Below, in pieces: positions 18,865 to 27,651 of a DNA stretch of 64,000 nucleotides. The notes beneath the pieces are model-generated. The model was not told where the DNA came from. It made no database searches and saw nothing but the letters and a program-made list of their open reading frames with translations. This stretch comes from Paraglaciecola sp030730205. Lineage in GTDB: Bacteria > Pseudomonadota > Gammaproteobacteria > Enterobacterales > Alteromonadaceae. How positions within the stretch are numbered: position 1 is the stretch's first letter; every line of letters starts with the position of its first letter. The stretch is taken from NCBI RefSeq assembly GCF_052119645.1, contig NZ_JBGQOM010000013.1, positions 65,135-129,134 of the forward strand, in the 5' to 3' direction. Both the position numbers and the translations under genes were made by a program.

Positions 18865-19635
18865 TTAGGGTTCACCAGAAGCCTGCACACGCAACGCTAA
18901 GCTAATAGGGTAGTGGTCAGAAGAATGAATATCAGTATGTACTTGTGCTTGCACCACCGTTATGCCCCGGCAGTAAATATGATCAAGATGCTTAAATAAA
19001 TGCATCAATTTTGGCTTACGTTGCATCTTTACTTCACTGAGTAAAAACGACTTAGCAAGATGATTAAAAAACCGTAATCTTTTATTGTTCCAGGTATTAA
19101 AATCACCTGCCAATACAATGGGTCCTTTATGACGTTCAAGGGTTTGAAAAATTTGCTCAAGGTGGGATCTGAATTTTGTGAATGACACAAAGTTGATGAG
19201 ATGACAATTGACTACCAGCAATCGTTGACCATATTCTGGTAGAGGATACTCACAAGCCAAGACCATCTTTTTTGTTTGTGAAAGCGGCTCGCTTGGCACT
19301 GAAGCTGAAAACACATAGTCACTAGCTGGCACGGTTGAGCCGGTTTTTACACCGGTCTCAATACGGGTTTTGAGATTTTTAAAGCTCCGTGCCATCATCC
19401 ATTGATACTGGGTTGATTGACTGAAATAATTATCAAAAGGGGAGTTTAAAATCGCTTCTTGCAATAAAATTAAGTCTTTATCTTTACTAAGTGTTTTAAA
19501 ATCTTCCTGCCAGCCTTTCTTTTGACATTTAAATACGTTCCACAATAAAACACTAAAGTCAGTGCTCAAGGTTTCTTTTGACGCTGTGCCCATAATCTTG
19601 ATTGATTCTACTGCGCTGTAGCGGTTTTTAAACAT
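18865..19635 (-). CDS. Endonuclease/exonuclease/phosphatase family protein
   Basis: The EEP fold is visible from VLLWNVFK (Asn), LILLQEAI (metal-binding Glu), LAGDFNTW (Asp/Asn) and the final SSDHYPIS (catalytic Asp-His). Members cleave phosphodiester or phosphoester bonds; the substrate here is unknown. The frame extends to an ATG at 19668, but ATG 19635 has an AAAGG site 8 bases upstream and is preferred. The cardiolipin synthase gene lies upstream on the same strand, so the two are likely one transcript. Confidence 0.85.
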   Translation of the reverse strand: MFKNRYSAVESIKIMGTASKETLSTDFSVLLWNVFKCQKKGWQEDFKTLSKDKDLILLQEAILNSPFDNYFSQSTQYQWMMARSFKNLKTRIETGVKTGSTVPASDYVFSASVPSEPLSQTKKMVLACEYPLPEYGQRLLVVNCHLINFVSFTKFRSHLEQIFQTLERHKGPIVLAGDFNTWNNKRLRFFNHLAKSFLLSEVKMQRKPKLMHLFKHLDHIYCRGITVVQAQVHTDIHSSDHYPISLALRVQASGEP

Positions 19636-19679
19636 AATAGAAACCTTTAGATATCGTTTTGAAGGCATTCAGCCCAGTA

Positions 19680-21134
19680 TTACAAATAGGGCGAGAACAA
19701 ACGAAATAAGTTGTTTCGAACCTTTTTGTAGGTGGCAAGTTCCTTCATTTCTTGTTCGGTCACCATGGTCGACTGCTGTTTTTTCGTTGCAAAGAAAGCA
19801 CTGAGTTTTGCGTTAAGCTGTGCATCAAAGCATTCAAGATTAATCTCAAAATTGAATTCTAAACTTCTTGCATCCCAATTAGTTGAACCAATAAACGACC
19901 AAAGGTCATCTATCAGCACAATTTTACTGTGATCAAACGGCCGATTATTTTTATAAATCTTAATACCGTGAGCCAAAATCCGTAAAAAATTCGCCTCTAA
20001 TACCCAGTCTATAAAGGCAATATTACTGCGTTTTGGCACAATAATTTCGATAGCTACACCCCGTAAGGCAGCCGCATGAAGCGAGGTCATTAACGTTTGG
20101 TCAGGGATGAAGTAGGGGGTCATAATTTTCACACTGGTTTGGGCGCATACTAATGCGTTTATTAAGGTCCAGCGTATTTTATTATGATCTTCATCTGGAC
20201 CATCTTGAATAACACGCGCTACAACCGAGCTACTATTGCACTGCTGGGAAGCTTTGGCTTGATAAGATGGAAATTGAATGAGCTCACCAGTGGCAAAAAA
20301 CCAATCCTCGCTAAAGACCTGACTGATTTGATCAATTACCGGTCCGCTTACTTTAAAATGAATGTCGTCTATCGGATGTGCTGCTGTGCAAACAAGATTG
20401 TCTTCACTAAGATTCATACCGCCAATATAAGCGACTGTACCGTCAATACAGAGTATTTTTCGGTGGTTTCTCAGATTAATAAAACGAATACTGGTTAAAG
20501 AAATAGCGGGTAAAAAACGCGCGGTTTTCACCCCTAACTTTTTTAATACACGGTCTGATTTATGCCAGCTATAGCCAACACCAATGCCGTCAAGAAGCAC
20601 ATTAACGATTACGCCGCGCTGCTGGGCTTTAGCTAGGGCGTCGACAAATTGATGGCCGAGTGAATCGTAATCAAAGATATAGCTAGAGAGCACAATGTAG
20701 CGCTGGGCCTGATGAATGGACTCAATCATAGCCGGGTAGGCCGCGTCACCATTTATTAACGGTTCAACGTGGTTTTGTGCCAGTAAATTAATGGGATGGA
20801 TTTTGTATCCAGCAATAATAGAAGAGTGCCAATGCGCCGGTAGAGCATGAAAATGAATGGCTTTTTCAGCTTGCCGAAAGTCTTGTTTAAAGGTTTGAGG
20901 GTGCTCTTTTTGGGCCAAACGTTTGATGCGATTAATGCCAAACAACCAATAAAACAAACTTCCTATCACCGGTGATAGAATAACTAGGCCAATCCATGCC
21001 AGCGATGTTCGCTCATTTTCTTTAAACAAAAGTACATGTAACGATGTCACAACAGATAAGCTAACATGCAGTACAACAACAATAGTGACCCAATGGGTGT
21101 AAAGCCACTCAAGTAAAATTTCCAATATTTGCAT
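19680..21134 (-). CDS. cls: Cardiolipin synthase (phospholipase D family)
   Basis: Two N-terminal membrane segments (the second near LAWIGLVILSPVIGSLFYWL) precede two HKD catalytic motifs: HRKILCIDG (about 222) and HSKIVLIDD (about 398), the latter followed by GSTNWDARS. This is the ClsA-type layout that joins two phosphatidylglycerols, or PG and PE, into cardiolipin at the inner membrane. The frame opens at 21164, but ATG 21134 has AAGG 5 bases upstream and gives the usual N-terminus. It faces a divergent small membrane-protein gene. Confidence 0.93.
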   Translation of the reverse strand: MQILEILLEWLYTHWVTIVVVLHVSLSVVTSLHVLLFKENERTSLAWIGLVILSPVIGSLFYWLFGINRIKRLAQKEHPQTFKQDFRQAEKAIHFHALPAHWHSSIIAGYKIHPINLLAQNHVEPLINGDAAYPAMIESIHQAQRYIVLSSYIFDYDSLGHQFVDALAKAQQRGVIVNVLLDGIGVGYSWHKSDRVLKKLGVKTARFLPAISLTSIRFINLRNHRKILCIDGTVAYIGGMNLSEDNLVCTAAHPIDDIHFKVSGPVIDQISQVFSEDWFFATGELIQFPSYQAKASQQCNSSSVVARVIQDGPDEDHNKIRWTLINALVCAQTSVKIMTPYFIPDQTLMTSLHAAALRGVAIEIIVPKRSNIAFIDWVLEANFLRILAHGIKIYKNNRPFDHSKIVLIDDLWSFIGSTNWDARSLEFNFEINLECFDAQLNAKLSAFFATKKQQSTMVTEQEMKELATYKKVRNNLFRLFSPYL

Positions 21135-21179
21135 AAAAACCTTAAATATAATGAAGCAAATCAATCACGGATAACAGCA

Positions 21180-21617
21180 GTGCTTATAGCGTATTACAAC
21201 AACATTACTGATTATTTAACAGAGACCTTAGGCACTCACTTTATATTCTATATTTTCTTAATTACCACCAGTGTCTCCGTGGTGTATTTTGTGGTGCTCA
21301 GTTACATCATTACACAAATGGACTCGCGATACTTTGTGCGAATACACGCCAGTAAGGATGCCCAAACAAATAAAACAAAACGGCACCATGTGATCAACCT
21401 AGCCAAAACACTATTTGGAATCGTTTTATTACTATGCGGTGTGTTGATGTTGGTTTTACCAGGCCAAGGTTTATTGACCATCTTAGTGGGTTTGAGTTTG
21501 ATACCGTTTCCAGGCAAAGACAGATTTGAGCAATATTTACTGGCGCGGCCATCTATCAGAACGTCCTTAAATTGGATCCGGGTTAAAGCCAAAAAAGCAC
21601 CTTTTATATTTGACTAA
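21180..21617 (+). CDS. PGPGW-like membrane protein
   Basis: Two to three hydrophobic stretches are present. The signature LPGQGLLTILVGLSLIPFPG, followed by a positively charged tail ending RVKAKKAPFIFD, resembles the PGPGW family of small inner-membrane proteins of unknown function. The frame reaches back to a TTG at 21129 inside the opposite-strand cls start, so I prefer the GTG at 21180 (145 residues). The start remains uncertain. It is divergent from cls and shares its promoter region. Confidence 0.65.
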   Translation: MLIAYYNNITDYLTETLGTHFIFYIFLITTSVSVVYFVVLSYIITQMDSRYFVRIHASKDAQTNKTKRHHVINLAKTLFGIVLLLCGVLMLVLPGQGLLTILVGLSLIPFPGKDRFEQYLLARPSIRTSLNWIRVKAKKAPFIFD

Positions 21618-22190
21618 AAAAACACGCACGAGCTTTAACCAAACAAGGCAATGAGTGGTTTAGTTTCTCAGATTTTACGTAGCAGCGCGCTTAAATGACC
21701 CTAGTTATGCAAATGAAGGCCATAAATGCAGGTGATTAAGACCAATACCACTACTATAATGTAATTCGTAATAATAACTGTTATTACGAATTGACAATAT
21801 ATTTCAGCCTGCTTATTATTTGCATTATCACCACATCTTCTTTGCAAGGCTTTATGTATTACCATCCCATCACAGATTCATTTAAGTTAATTACTCAGCA
21901 ACGTGAATTACTTAAAACCACTGAGTTTAAATACGTTTATCCATCACTAAATGAATATCTGAATAAAGGGTTTTCTTAAATAAAGTGCTGATTTGGCTTG
22001 TAGGATATAAATATATTTCATATAAAACATAGCGTTACATGATATTTCTTTATTTAAAAAATGCATGCGTTTTAACGATGTTTTTAAAGAATGCAAAAAT
22101 TGAAAGATTTTCTTATAAATTATTTCGTTCTTAGTTATTTTGGGATTTCAATCCAAAAATGAATTTTATTCAGAATGTGACTTTATTCGC
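21618..22190. other. AT-rich intergenic region before the IS30 element
   Basis: No gene is supported. A TTG-start frame at 21791-21979 has a hydrophobic N-terminus but no ribosome site and overlaps a hairpin arm. The stretch 21980-22190 is very AT-rich. The main structure is the 12-bp-arm inverted repeat at 21763-21792. Confidence 0.5.
21763..21792. repeat. Inverted repeat with 12-bp perfect arms
   Basis: AATTCGTAATAA and TTATTACGAATT flank the 6-base loop TAACTG. There is no T tract, so a regulator binding site is as likely as a terminator. Confidence 0.55.
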
Positions 22191-23260
22191 GAATTCAAGT
22201 CCGAAGTGCACCACTCGCTAAATTAGGCAGCCTTGCGTAATTCATTGAATACCACTACAGGTTGCCTGAAGCCGAGGCACTTTCTTGGCCTGGCATTTAA
22301 TGCCTGTTCAATCTCACTAATCTGCTTGTCTGTCACCGTGCGTAAATCGGTGCCTTTACGTATGTATTGACGTAGCAAACCGTTGAAGTTTTCATTCAGT
22401 CCACGCTCCCAAGATGAATACGGATTCGCGAAGTAGATGTCGGTTTTCAGCTTCTCTGCGACCAGCTCATGGTCACAGAATTCGGTACCGTTGTCCGCCG
22501 TGATAGTACGAACATGACCTCGATATTTCCACAGCATAGGCCACATCAGCCGCACTTTTTGCTGGTACTTTTCGAATCAGATACAGCTTACTTTTTCGCT
22601 CAACCAGGCTAACAATCGCGCCCGTTCCTTGCTTGCCCAGAACCGTATCAACTTCCCAGTCGCCGAACCGCTTCTTCTTGTTCACGATGGCTGGACGATG
22701 CTCTATACCAACGCGATTCGGTATAATGACTCGCTTCGCGCGATTACCTTTACGGTACCTTCGGTGGCTCTGACGTAGCTGTTTATACAATTTACCACCG
22801 CCTAATTTATCACGCTGGACGTAGCCATAAATCCATTCGTGACTGACGTGATGACCGATGATTTTACCTACACCGGCAATTTGCTCAGGACTCCACTTTT
22901 CGTTAAGGCCGAACTCTACAAAGGTAACCGTCAGTTCAGATATCCTAAACTTTGCGGCCTGACATCGTCGTTTTACAGACTTTGCCTGAGCCACTTCCGG
23001 CAAGTAATGGCTATCTCTAATTCGATTGCGATTTACTTCCCGGCTGATAGTGCTGTGACTCACTCTCAGACGCTTTCCAATCTCCCGATAACTGAAACCC
23101 TCGCGTAGGTAGGCTTCGATCTGGTATCGTTGTCCCTCGATCAACTGCTTGTAACTCATGGTAACTACTCTTGTTTTTTGGCGATTACAGAGTACCACCA
23201 ACAGGCAGTTGATCTCTCCTCACCGTTTAATCAAGAGTGGTGCACTTATTATCTGAATTC
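22191..23260 (-). mobile_element. IS30-family insertion sequence, defective
   Basis: The 1070-bp unit is bounded by 26-bp imperfect inverted repeats. Both ends read GAATTCA, six variable bases, then AAGTGCACCACTC (left 22191-22216; right 23235-23260 in reverse complement). It encloses one minus-strand IS30 transposase interrupted by a frameshift. Size and ends fit the family. No clear target-site duplication is visible. The element marks the left border of the copper region. Confidence 0.85.
22223..23159 (-). pseudogene. IS30-family transposase, frameshifted
   Basis: The N-terminal part, from MSYKQLIEGQRYQIEAYLRE with its helix-turn-helix (GKRLRVSHSTISREVNRN), runs to AKSAADVAYA. The C-terminal part, with TITADNGTEF (the DDE second Asp region) and PYSSWERGLNENFNG (DDE Glu), continues in another frame beginning near 22540. 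The two frames overlap at 22473-22555, and some residues normally found between these blocks seem to be missing, so a small deletion is likely. The frame break separates the catalytic residues. The upstream ATG at 23201 is not needed. Confidence 0.88.
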
Positions 23261-23430
23261 GGGTGTGATTACCAAGGGATTGTGTCGGACTAATTACCGA
23301 GCGACTTTGTCGTTTTAGATATCAATAATTATAAATAAACCCTTTAATGCCCCTGATACGGCTAATTTCATACTGTATGGACTTTGTTAATTTACATGTC
23401 GTGTAGCAAAGTTTGTAGCCTTTTTTTAAC

Positions 23431-23537
23431 TTATGTTGTGACTACGTGCAGTTCACCTAAATCTTGTTGGGCAAAGTGATGTTAGATATAGCGATCGATT
23501 GCCGTGCCCATTAATACAAAGGAAAGTACTAGTATGA
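23431..23537 (-). pseudogene. Fossil of a heavy-metal sensor histidine kinase (N-terminal piece)
   Basis: On the minus strand one frame reads LILVLSFVLMGTAIDRYI, then a TAA, then HHFAQQDLGELHVVTT and a second stop. This matches the membrane segment and early periplasmic region of CusS/CopS kinases; the intact kinase at 31103-32557 has SIDQHFIEQDADEL at the same place. It lies just downstream of a response-regulator fossil, in the same order as the intact pair. The rest of the kinase is gone. Confidence 0.6.
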
Positions 23538-23551
23538 GTCCAACCAGCAAA

Positions 23552-23760
23552 CTACAGTGTCTGTAGAATTTGCCACCCATCAATGTCTGGAATCATTTCA
23601 TCCAAAATCAGCAGGTCAATTACTTCACACACCGTCATGTGATAACCATCAAGGCCATTACGTGACTGTTCCATCACAAACCCTGTTTCTTCCAAACCTT
23701 TTTGCTGGTAGTCACCCGCCTTCTGTTCATCTTCTACGACTAATAAACAGATGTTAGCTT
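23552..23760 (-). pseudogene. Fossil of a CusR/CopR-type response regulator (receiver piece)
   Basis: The minus strand reads LLVVEDEQKAGDYQQKGLEE, then NGLDGYHMTV and LLILDEMIPDIDGWQILQ before a stop. This is about 65 residues of a receiver domain closely like the intact regulator at 32544-33224. The phosphorylation Asp region is visible, but the ATG, the rest of the receiver and the DNA-binding domain are missing. It is divergent from copA and was probably its original local regulator. Confidence 0.7.
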
Positions 23761-23812
23761 TGATAATATCCAGTTAATTTCGTTGATTGCCACTACACGT
23801 GGCTCTAATCTG

Positions 23813-23832
23813 ACATTACATTATTGTAATGT
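23813..23832. promoter_or_regulatory. Candidate CopR/CusR operator upstream of copA
   Basis: A perfect palindrome, ACATTACA TTAT TGTAATGT, lies about 80 bases before the copA start. Its core ATTACA-N4-TGTAAT recurs at 33371-33386 and 42720-42735, before the other copper operons. Assignment to the CusR-like regulator is inference from this shared pattern and gene context. Confidence 0.65.
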
Positions 23833-23910
23833 AGCCGTCATGTTGTTGTCAGGACCGGTAATGTAGACTGTATATAATTATCAAGTGTGTTAAATAATAC
23901 GAGAGGGACT

Positions 23911-25746
23911 ATGCAAAAAAATATGGCGCATCAAAATGTTGGCATGCAGTCTAAGCCTATTAGCGAGCCTCGACGAAATTTTGTTAAAGGTGCGATGGCT
24001 GGTTCTATCGCGTTGGGTATTGGGCAGGTAAGTGCGGCTCAAAAACAAGAATATATCTCTAAATCAAAGGTAGATAGGTTAACTGGAAATGAATTTGACC
24101 TTGCTGTGACAGAGGTTCCAGTAAATTTCACTGGCGAAAAACGTATGGCTACCGTTATTAACGGTAGTGTTCCTGGTCCTACTTTAGTTTGGCAAGAAGG
24201 GGAAACGGTAACGATCCGTGTCACTAATCATTTGTCGGTGCCCACATCAATTCATTGGCACGGCATAATTTTACCCTACCAAATGGATGGTGTTCCCGGC
24301 ATCAGCTATACAGGTATCTCCCCCGGAGAGACTTTTACTTACCAGTTTGAAGTGCAGCAAGCTGGTACGTATTGGTATCACTCTCATACTGGTTTTCAGG
24401 AAATGACCGGTATGTATGGCAGTATCATCATTGTGCCCAAAGCTGGCGAAAAGATAAGAACAGACCAAGATATGGTAGTGCAATTGTCAGATTGGACTGA
24501 CGAAATGCCCATGTCGATGTTTGCGCATTTAAAACAACAAAGCGACTACTATAACTACAACCAACCTACCGCCCGGGACTTTTTCGACGATATGTCTCGC
24601 TATGGCCTAGGGCAGGCCATCTCTATGCGTAAAATGTGGAACGAGATGCGCATGAGTCCCACTGATTTGGCTGATGTATCCGCACATGGCTTTACCTTTT
24701 TGATGAACGGTCAGACACCTAATGATAATTGGACGGGTGTTTTTAAGCTCGGTGAAACCATACGTCTACGTTTTATTAACGGTTCTAGTAATACTTTTTT
24801 TGATGTACGTATTCCCGGCTTAAAACTCACCGTTGTATCGGCCGACGGTCAAGATGTAGAACCAGTCAGTGTGGATGAATTTAGATTCGGACCTGGTGAA
24901 ACCTACGACATTATTGTTAAACCTACCGACAATGCTCATACCATTTTCGCCCAATCGATAGATAGGTCTGGTTATACGCGTGGGACTCTGGCGGTAAAAC
25001 AAGGACTTGCTGCTCGTGTACCCACGGTTGATGAACCCGAATGGTTAGCGATGAAAGACATGATGGGCAATATGGCCAATGGTGATAATATGGCAGGTAT
25101 GGATATGGATCATTCAGCTGATATGTCAGGTATGCAAATGGATCATAGTTCAATGGGACATGGTGCAATGGCGATGGATCATAGTCAGCACAATATGCAT
25201 AAAAATCCATTGGCTGTGCCTTCTCAAAGCGTTAACCACGCAAGTAGTGAATATGGCCCGTCGGTAGACGCCAGAGTAGATATGCCGCGAACCAACCTTG
25301 ACGATCCAGGCGTAGGTTTGCGTAACAATGGTCGACGAGTATTAACCTTAGCTGATCTGCGTACTGTGGGAGGCCCGCTGGATCCACGTTTACCTGAGCG
25401 TGAAGTTGAGCTGCATCTAACCGGTAATATGGAACGGTATACTTGGTCGTTTGACGGCCTTGAATTTGGTCAATCTACCCCAATACATTTTCGCCATGGC
25501 GAGCGCGTTCGGGTGATCCTGCAAAATGACACCATGATGACCCATCCCATGCACATGCACGGCGTGTGGAGTGAACTTGAAAATGATAAGGGTGAATTTT
25601 TGGCAAGACGTCACACCATTCCGGTTCAGCCTGCTCAACGGATCAGCTTTTTGATCAATGCGGATGCATTAGGTCGCTGGGCTTGGCACTGTCATTTATT
25701 GTTCCATATGGATGCAGGTATGTTTCGCGAAGTGGTGATTTCATGA
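23911..25746 (+). CDS. copA: Periplasmic multicopper oxidase, copper resistance protein A
   Basis: A Tat signal (RRNFVKG) and three cupredoxin domains are seen. Copper ligands lie in HWHG (about 116), WYHSHTG (about 157), HPMHMHG (about 545) and HCHLLFH (about 594-600). A Met/His-rich insert (about 387-430) repeats M-x-M-DHS units, as in Pseudomonas CopA. It should oxidise or bind copper in the periplasm. The frame opens at GTG 23887, but ATG 23911 with GAGAGGG upstream is preferred. It overlaps copB by four bases (ATGA), so the two are translationally coupled. A copper operator lies upstream. Confidence 0.94.
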   Translation: MQKNMAHQNVGMQSKPISEPRRNFVKGAMAGSIALGIGQVSAAQKQEYISKSKVDRLTGNEFDLAVTEVPVNFTGEKRMATVINGSVPGPTLVWQEGETVTIRVTNHLSVPTSIHWHGIILPYQMDGVPGISYTGISPGETFTYQFEVQQAGTYWYHSHTGFQEMTGMYGSIIIVPKAGEKIRTDQDMVVQLSDWTDEMPMSMFAHLKQQSDYYNYNQPTARDFFDDMSRYGLGQAISMRKMWNEMRMSPTDLADVSAHGFTFLMNGQTPNDNWTGVFKLGETIRLRFINGSSNTFFDVRIPGLKLTVVSADGQDVEPVSVDEFRFGPGETYDIIVKPTDNAHTIFAQSIDRSGYTRGTLAVKQGLAARVPTVDEPEWLAMKDMMGNMANGDNMAGMDMDHSADMSGMQMDHSSMGHGAMAMDHSQHNMHKNPLAVPSQSVNHASSEYGPSVDARVDMPRTNLDDPGVGLRNNGRRVLTLADLRTVGGPLDPRLPEREVELHLTGNMERYTWSFDGLEFGQSTPIHFRHGERVRVILQNDTMMTHPMHMHGVWSELENDKGEFLARRHTIPVQPAQRISFLINADALGRWAWHCHLLFHMDAGMFREVVIS

Positions 25747-26957
25747 GAAATAAATTGATATTCAACAAAAAGATTAGCAGCACTGCGCTGGTGTGCCTGA
25801 TTTCGCTCAACGTAGCGGCTCAGCAACAAAGTAATGAAACACAACAAACTACTATCACGAAACAAGCAGACGAAGTGCTAACGGATCATAGCAAAATGGA
25901 TACCAATGCTATGAGCCATGACGCTATGAAAGATATGTTACCAATGGACCTTTCTACCATGCAGGCTGAAAAATCTGCCATGCCAATGGATCATAGCAAA
26001 ATGGATCACAGTACTATGAACCATGACGCGGTTAAAGAGCTCGAACCTATGGAAAAAATGGACCATTCCACTATAAAGGCTGATAAACCTGCTGTACCAA
26101 TGGATGAAAATGCTATGGATCATAGCAAAATGAACAACAGTGCAATGGGACAAGATTCGATGGGGGATATGGGGGCCATGCAAGGGATGGATATGTCGAG
26201 TCAAAGCAATACTCCACCATCTGATGCCCGTGATCCACATGCCTATTCCGACGGTTTAACTTTGGATAGTGGCGCTTTTGCCTTACCCGGACCTAGACAA
26301 CTTAAAATGGCTGACGAACATGCTTTTGGAGCTATATTGTTTGACCGACTTGAATATGCAGATGGTCTGTCTAGTGGTTTAGGCAATGCAACTCAATATG
26401 ATATGCAAGGCTGGTACGGCACTAGTTATGATCAACTAGTGGTAAAAAGCGAAGGTGAAATAGTTGATAACAAATTAGAAGGTAGCGAAAACCAAATTTT
26501 GTGGGGGCATGCCATTAGCACTTTCTGGGAAACACAAGTTGGTGTCAGATTTGATACCTCTGAAGGACCATCAAGACAGTGGTTAAGCTTTGGATTGCAA
26601 GGACTTGCTCCCTATTGGTTTGATGTCAGTGCCAGCTTATCGGTCGGAGCAGAAGGACGAAGTGTTGTCGATTTAGCTGCCGAGTATGAGCTACTGATTA
26701 CTCAACGTTTAGTTTTACAGCCACGCGTTGTGATGACTGTTTATGGTAAAGATGATCCCGAAAATGGTGTAGGTAAAGGTTTGTCTTCGCTCACCGCAGG
26801 ACTACGCTTACGTTATGAATTTAGCCGCCAGTTTGCTCCTTATGTGGGCGTCGAGTGGACCGGCCAATATGGCAATACCGCCGATTTTAGCCAACTTGAT
26901 GGACGTACAACCACACAAACTCAGTGGGTTGCTGGCATACGCCTTTGGTTTCAATGA
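25743..26957 (+). CDS. copB: Outer-membrane copper resistance protein B
   Basis: 404 residues: a signal peptide (cleavage near NVAA-Q), a Met/His-rich segment (about 45-155) with several MDHSKM-type repeats, and a C-terminal PF05275-like beta-barrel region (from DEHAFGAILFDRLEYADG to the end, closing with WVAGIRLWFQ). The final aromatic residue fits an outer-membrane barrel. CopB binds copper and works with the multicopper oxidase. The start is inside the copA stop (ATGA). A strong terminator follows. Confidence 0.93.
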   Translation: MRNKLIFNKKISSTALVCLISLNVAAQQQSNETQQTTITKQADEVLTDHSKMDTNAMSHDAMKDMLPMDLSTMQAEKSAMPMDHSKMDHSTMNHDAVKELEPMEKMDHSTIKADKPAVPMDENAMDHSKMNNSAMGQDSMGDMGAMQGMDMSSQSNTPPSDARDPHAYSDGLTLDSGAFALPGPRQLKMADEHAFGAILFDRLEYADGLSSGLGNATQYDMQGWYGTSYDQLVVKSEGEIVDNKLEGSENQILWGHAISTFWETQVGVRFDTSEGPSRQWLSFGLQGLAPYWFDVSASLSVGAEGRSVVDLAAEYELLITQRLVLQPRVVMTVYGKDDPENGVGKGLSSLTAGLRLRYEFSRQFAPYVGVEWTGQYGNTADFSQLDGRTTTQTQWVAGIRLWFQ

Positions 26958-26964
26958 AACAACT

Positions 26965-27000
26965 AAGTGTCAGTGACTAGAATCTGGCACTTTTTTTTTT
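26965..27000 (+). terminator. Rho-independent terminator after copAB
   Basis: AAGTGTCAG pairs with CTGGCACTT (one G-U pair) around a 10-base loop, followed directly by a long T run. Confidence 0.85.
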
Positions 27001-27143
27001 AACATTTATATAATTTAAGAAACTCTATTAAAGCCAATAAAGCTATATCTAGCCTTATCAGACTATAGCGTCAATACTTGTGTTCATCACATAAATAGCA
27101 TGCAAATGAAAATTAAAATGAAAAAAAACTGAATTGTGAGTCC

Positions 27144-27284
27144 ATGAAGGATATTAACCAAGCTAAAGTAGACAAAAATGAACATAGCGATGTAGAGCAA
27201 TTCACGAGTAGCGAATTTTGGAGCATTAAACGTGGGGTGAAAGTCTCTGGAATGCCTGATTGGTGCCCATCCCACGATGATTAA
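27144..27284 (+). pseudogene. Fragment of a small cytochrome c gene
   Basis: A 46-codon frame ends with FWSIKRGVKVSGMPDWCPSHDD. This matches FWVIKHGIKASGMPAWGKTHDD of the intact cytochrome at 41138-41698, including the Met heme-ligand region. The heme-binding CxxCH part is absent, and the frame stops where the intact protein goes on. It appears to be the leftover of a second copy that once followed copAB. Confidence 0.6.
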
Positions 27285-27518
27285 CGTAGTTGGGCTAGCG
27301 TCTCTTTTTTTCCAAAAGTTACCTGAATTGACACCTGAATAGTATCCAATATTGACAGTACGTAAAATTTACAAGGATGATGCTGAGCGTTAAAGAGTCA
27401 AAGTCAGGATATATTTGCAACACGTTTATTGGAAGGAGGCCAAAAACCTCTCTGTTACTACATATTTTTATTTGGATTTAATCGCAAAAAATATTGAGTA
27501 AGCTCCGCATAATAACTA

Positions 27519-27539
27519 GAATGATAATCATTATCATTC
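27519..27539. promoter_or_regulatory. Fur box
   Basis: A near-perfect 21-bp palindrome centred on GATAATCATTATC (ATGATAATCATTATCAT with G/C flanks) agrees well with the Fur consensus GATAATGATAATCATTATC. It lies 112 bases before the preferred start of the FTR1 gene. Iron-loaded Fur is expected to repress that gene. Confidence 0.85.
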
Positions 27540-27651
27540 TACTTTAATAAATTAGACAATTATTTTGTGGAGCTATATTACTTCTGAGGCAATATTTTAG
27601 ATGACTTTTATACCATTTTTGTTAACTTCCTTTATGTCATTTCAAGGCACA

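Noticed and set aside
21791..21979. 62-codon plus-strand frame with hydrophobic N-terminus
   Set aside because: TTG start without ribosome site, overlaps an inverted-repeat arm, and resembles no known family.
25938..26240. 100-codon minus-strand frame rich in His, Ile and Trp opposite copB
   Set aside because: Its composition is just the complement of the MDHSKM repeats.
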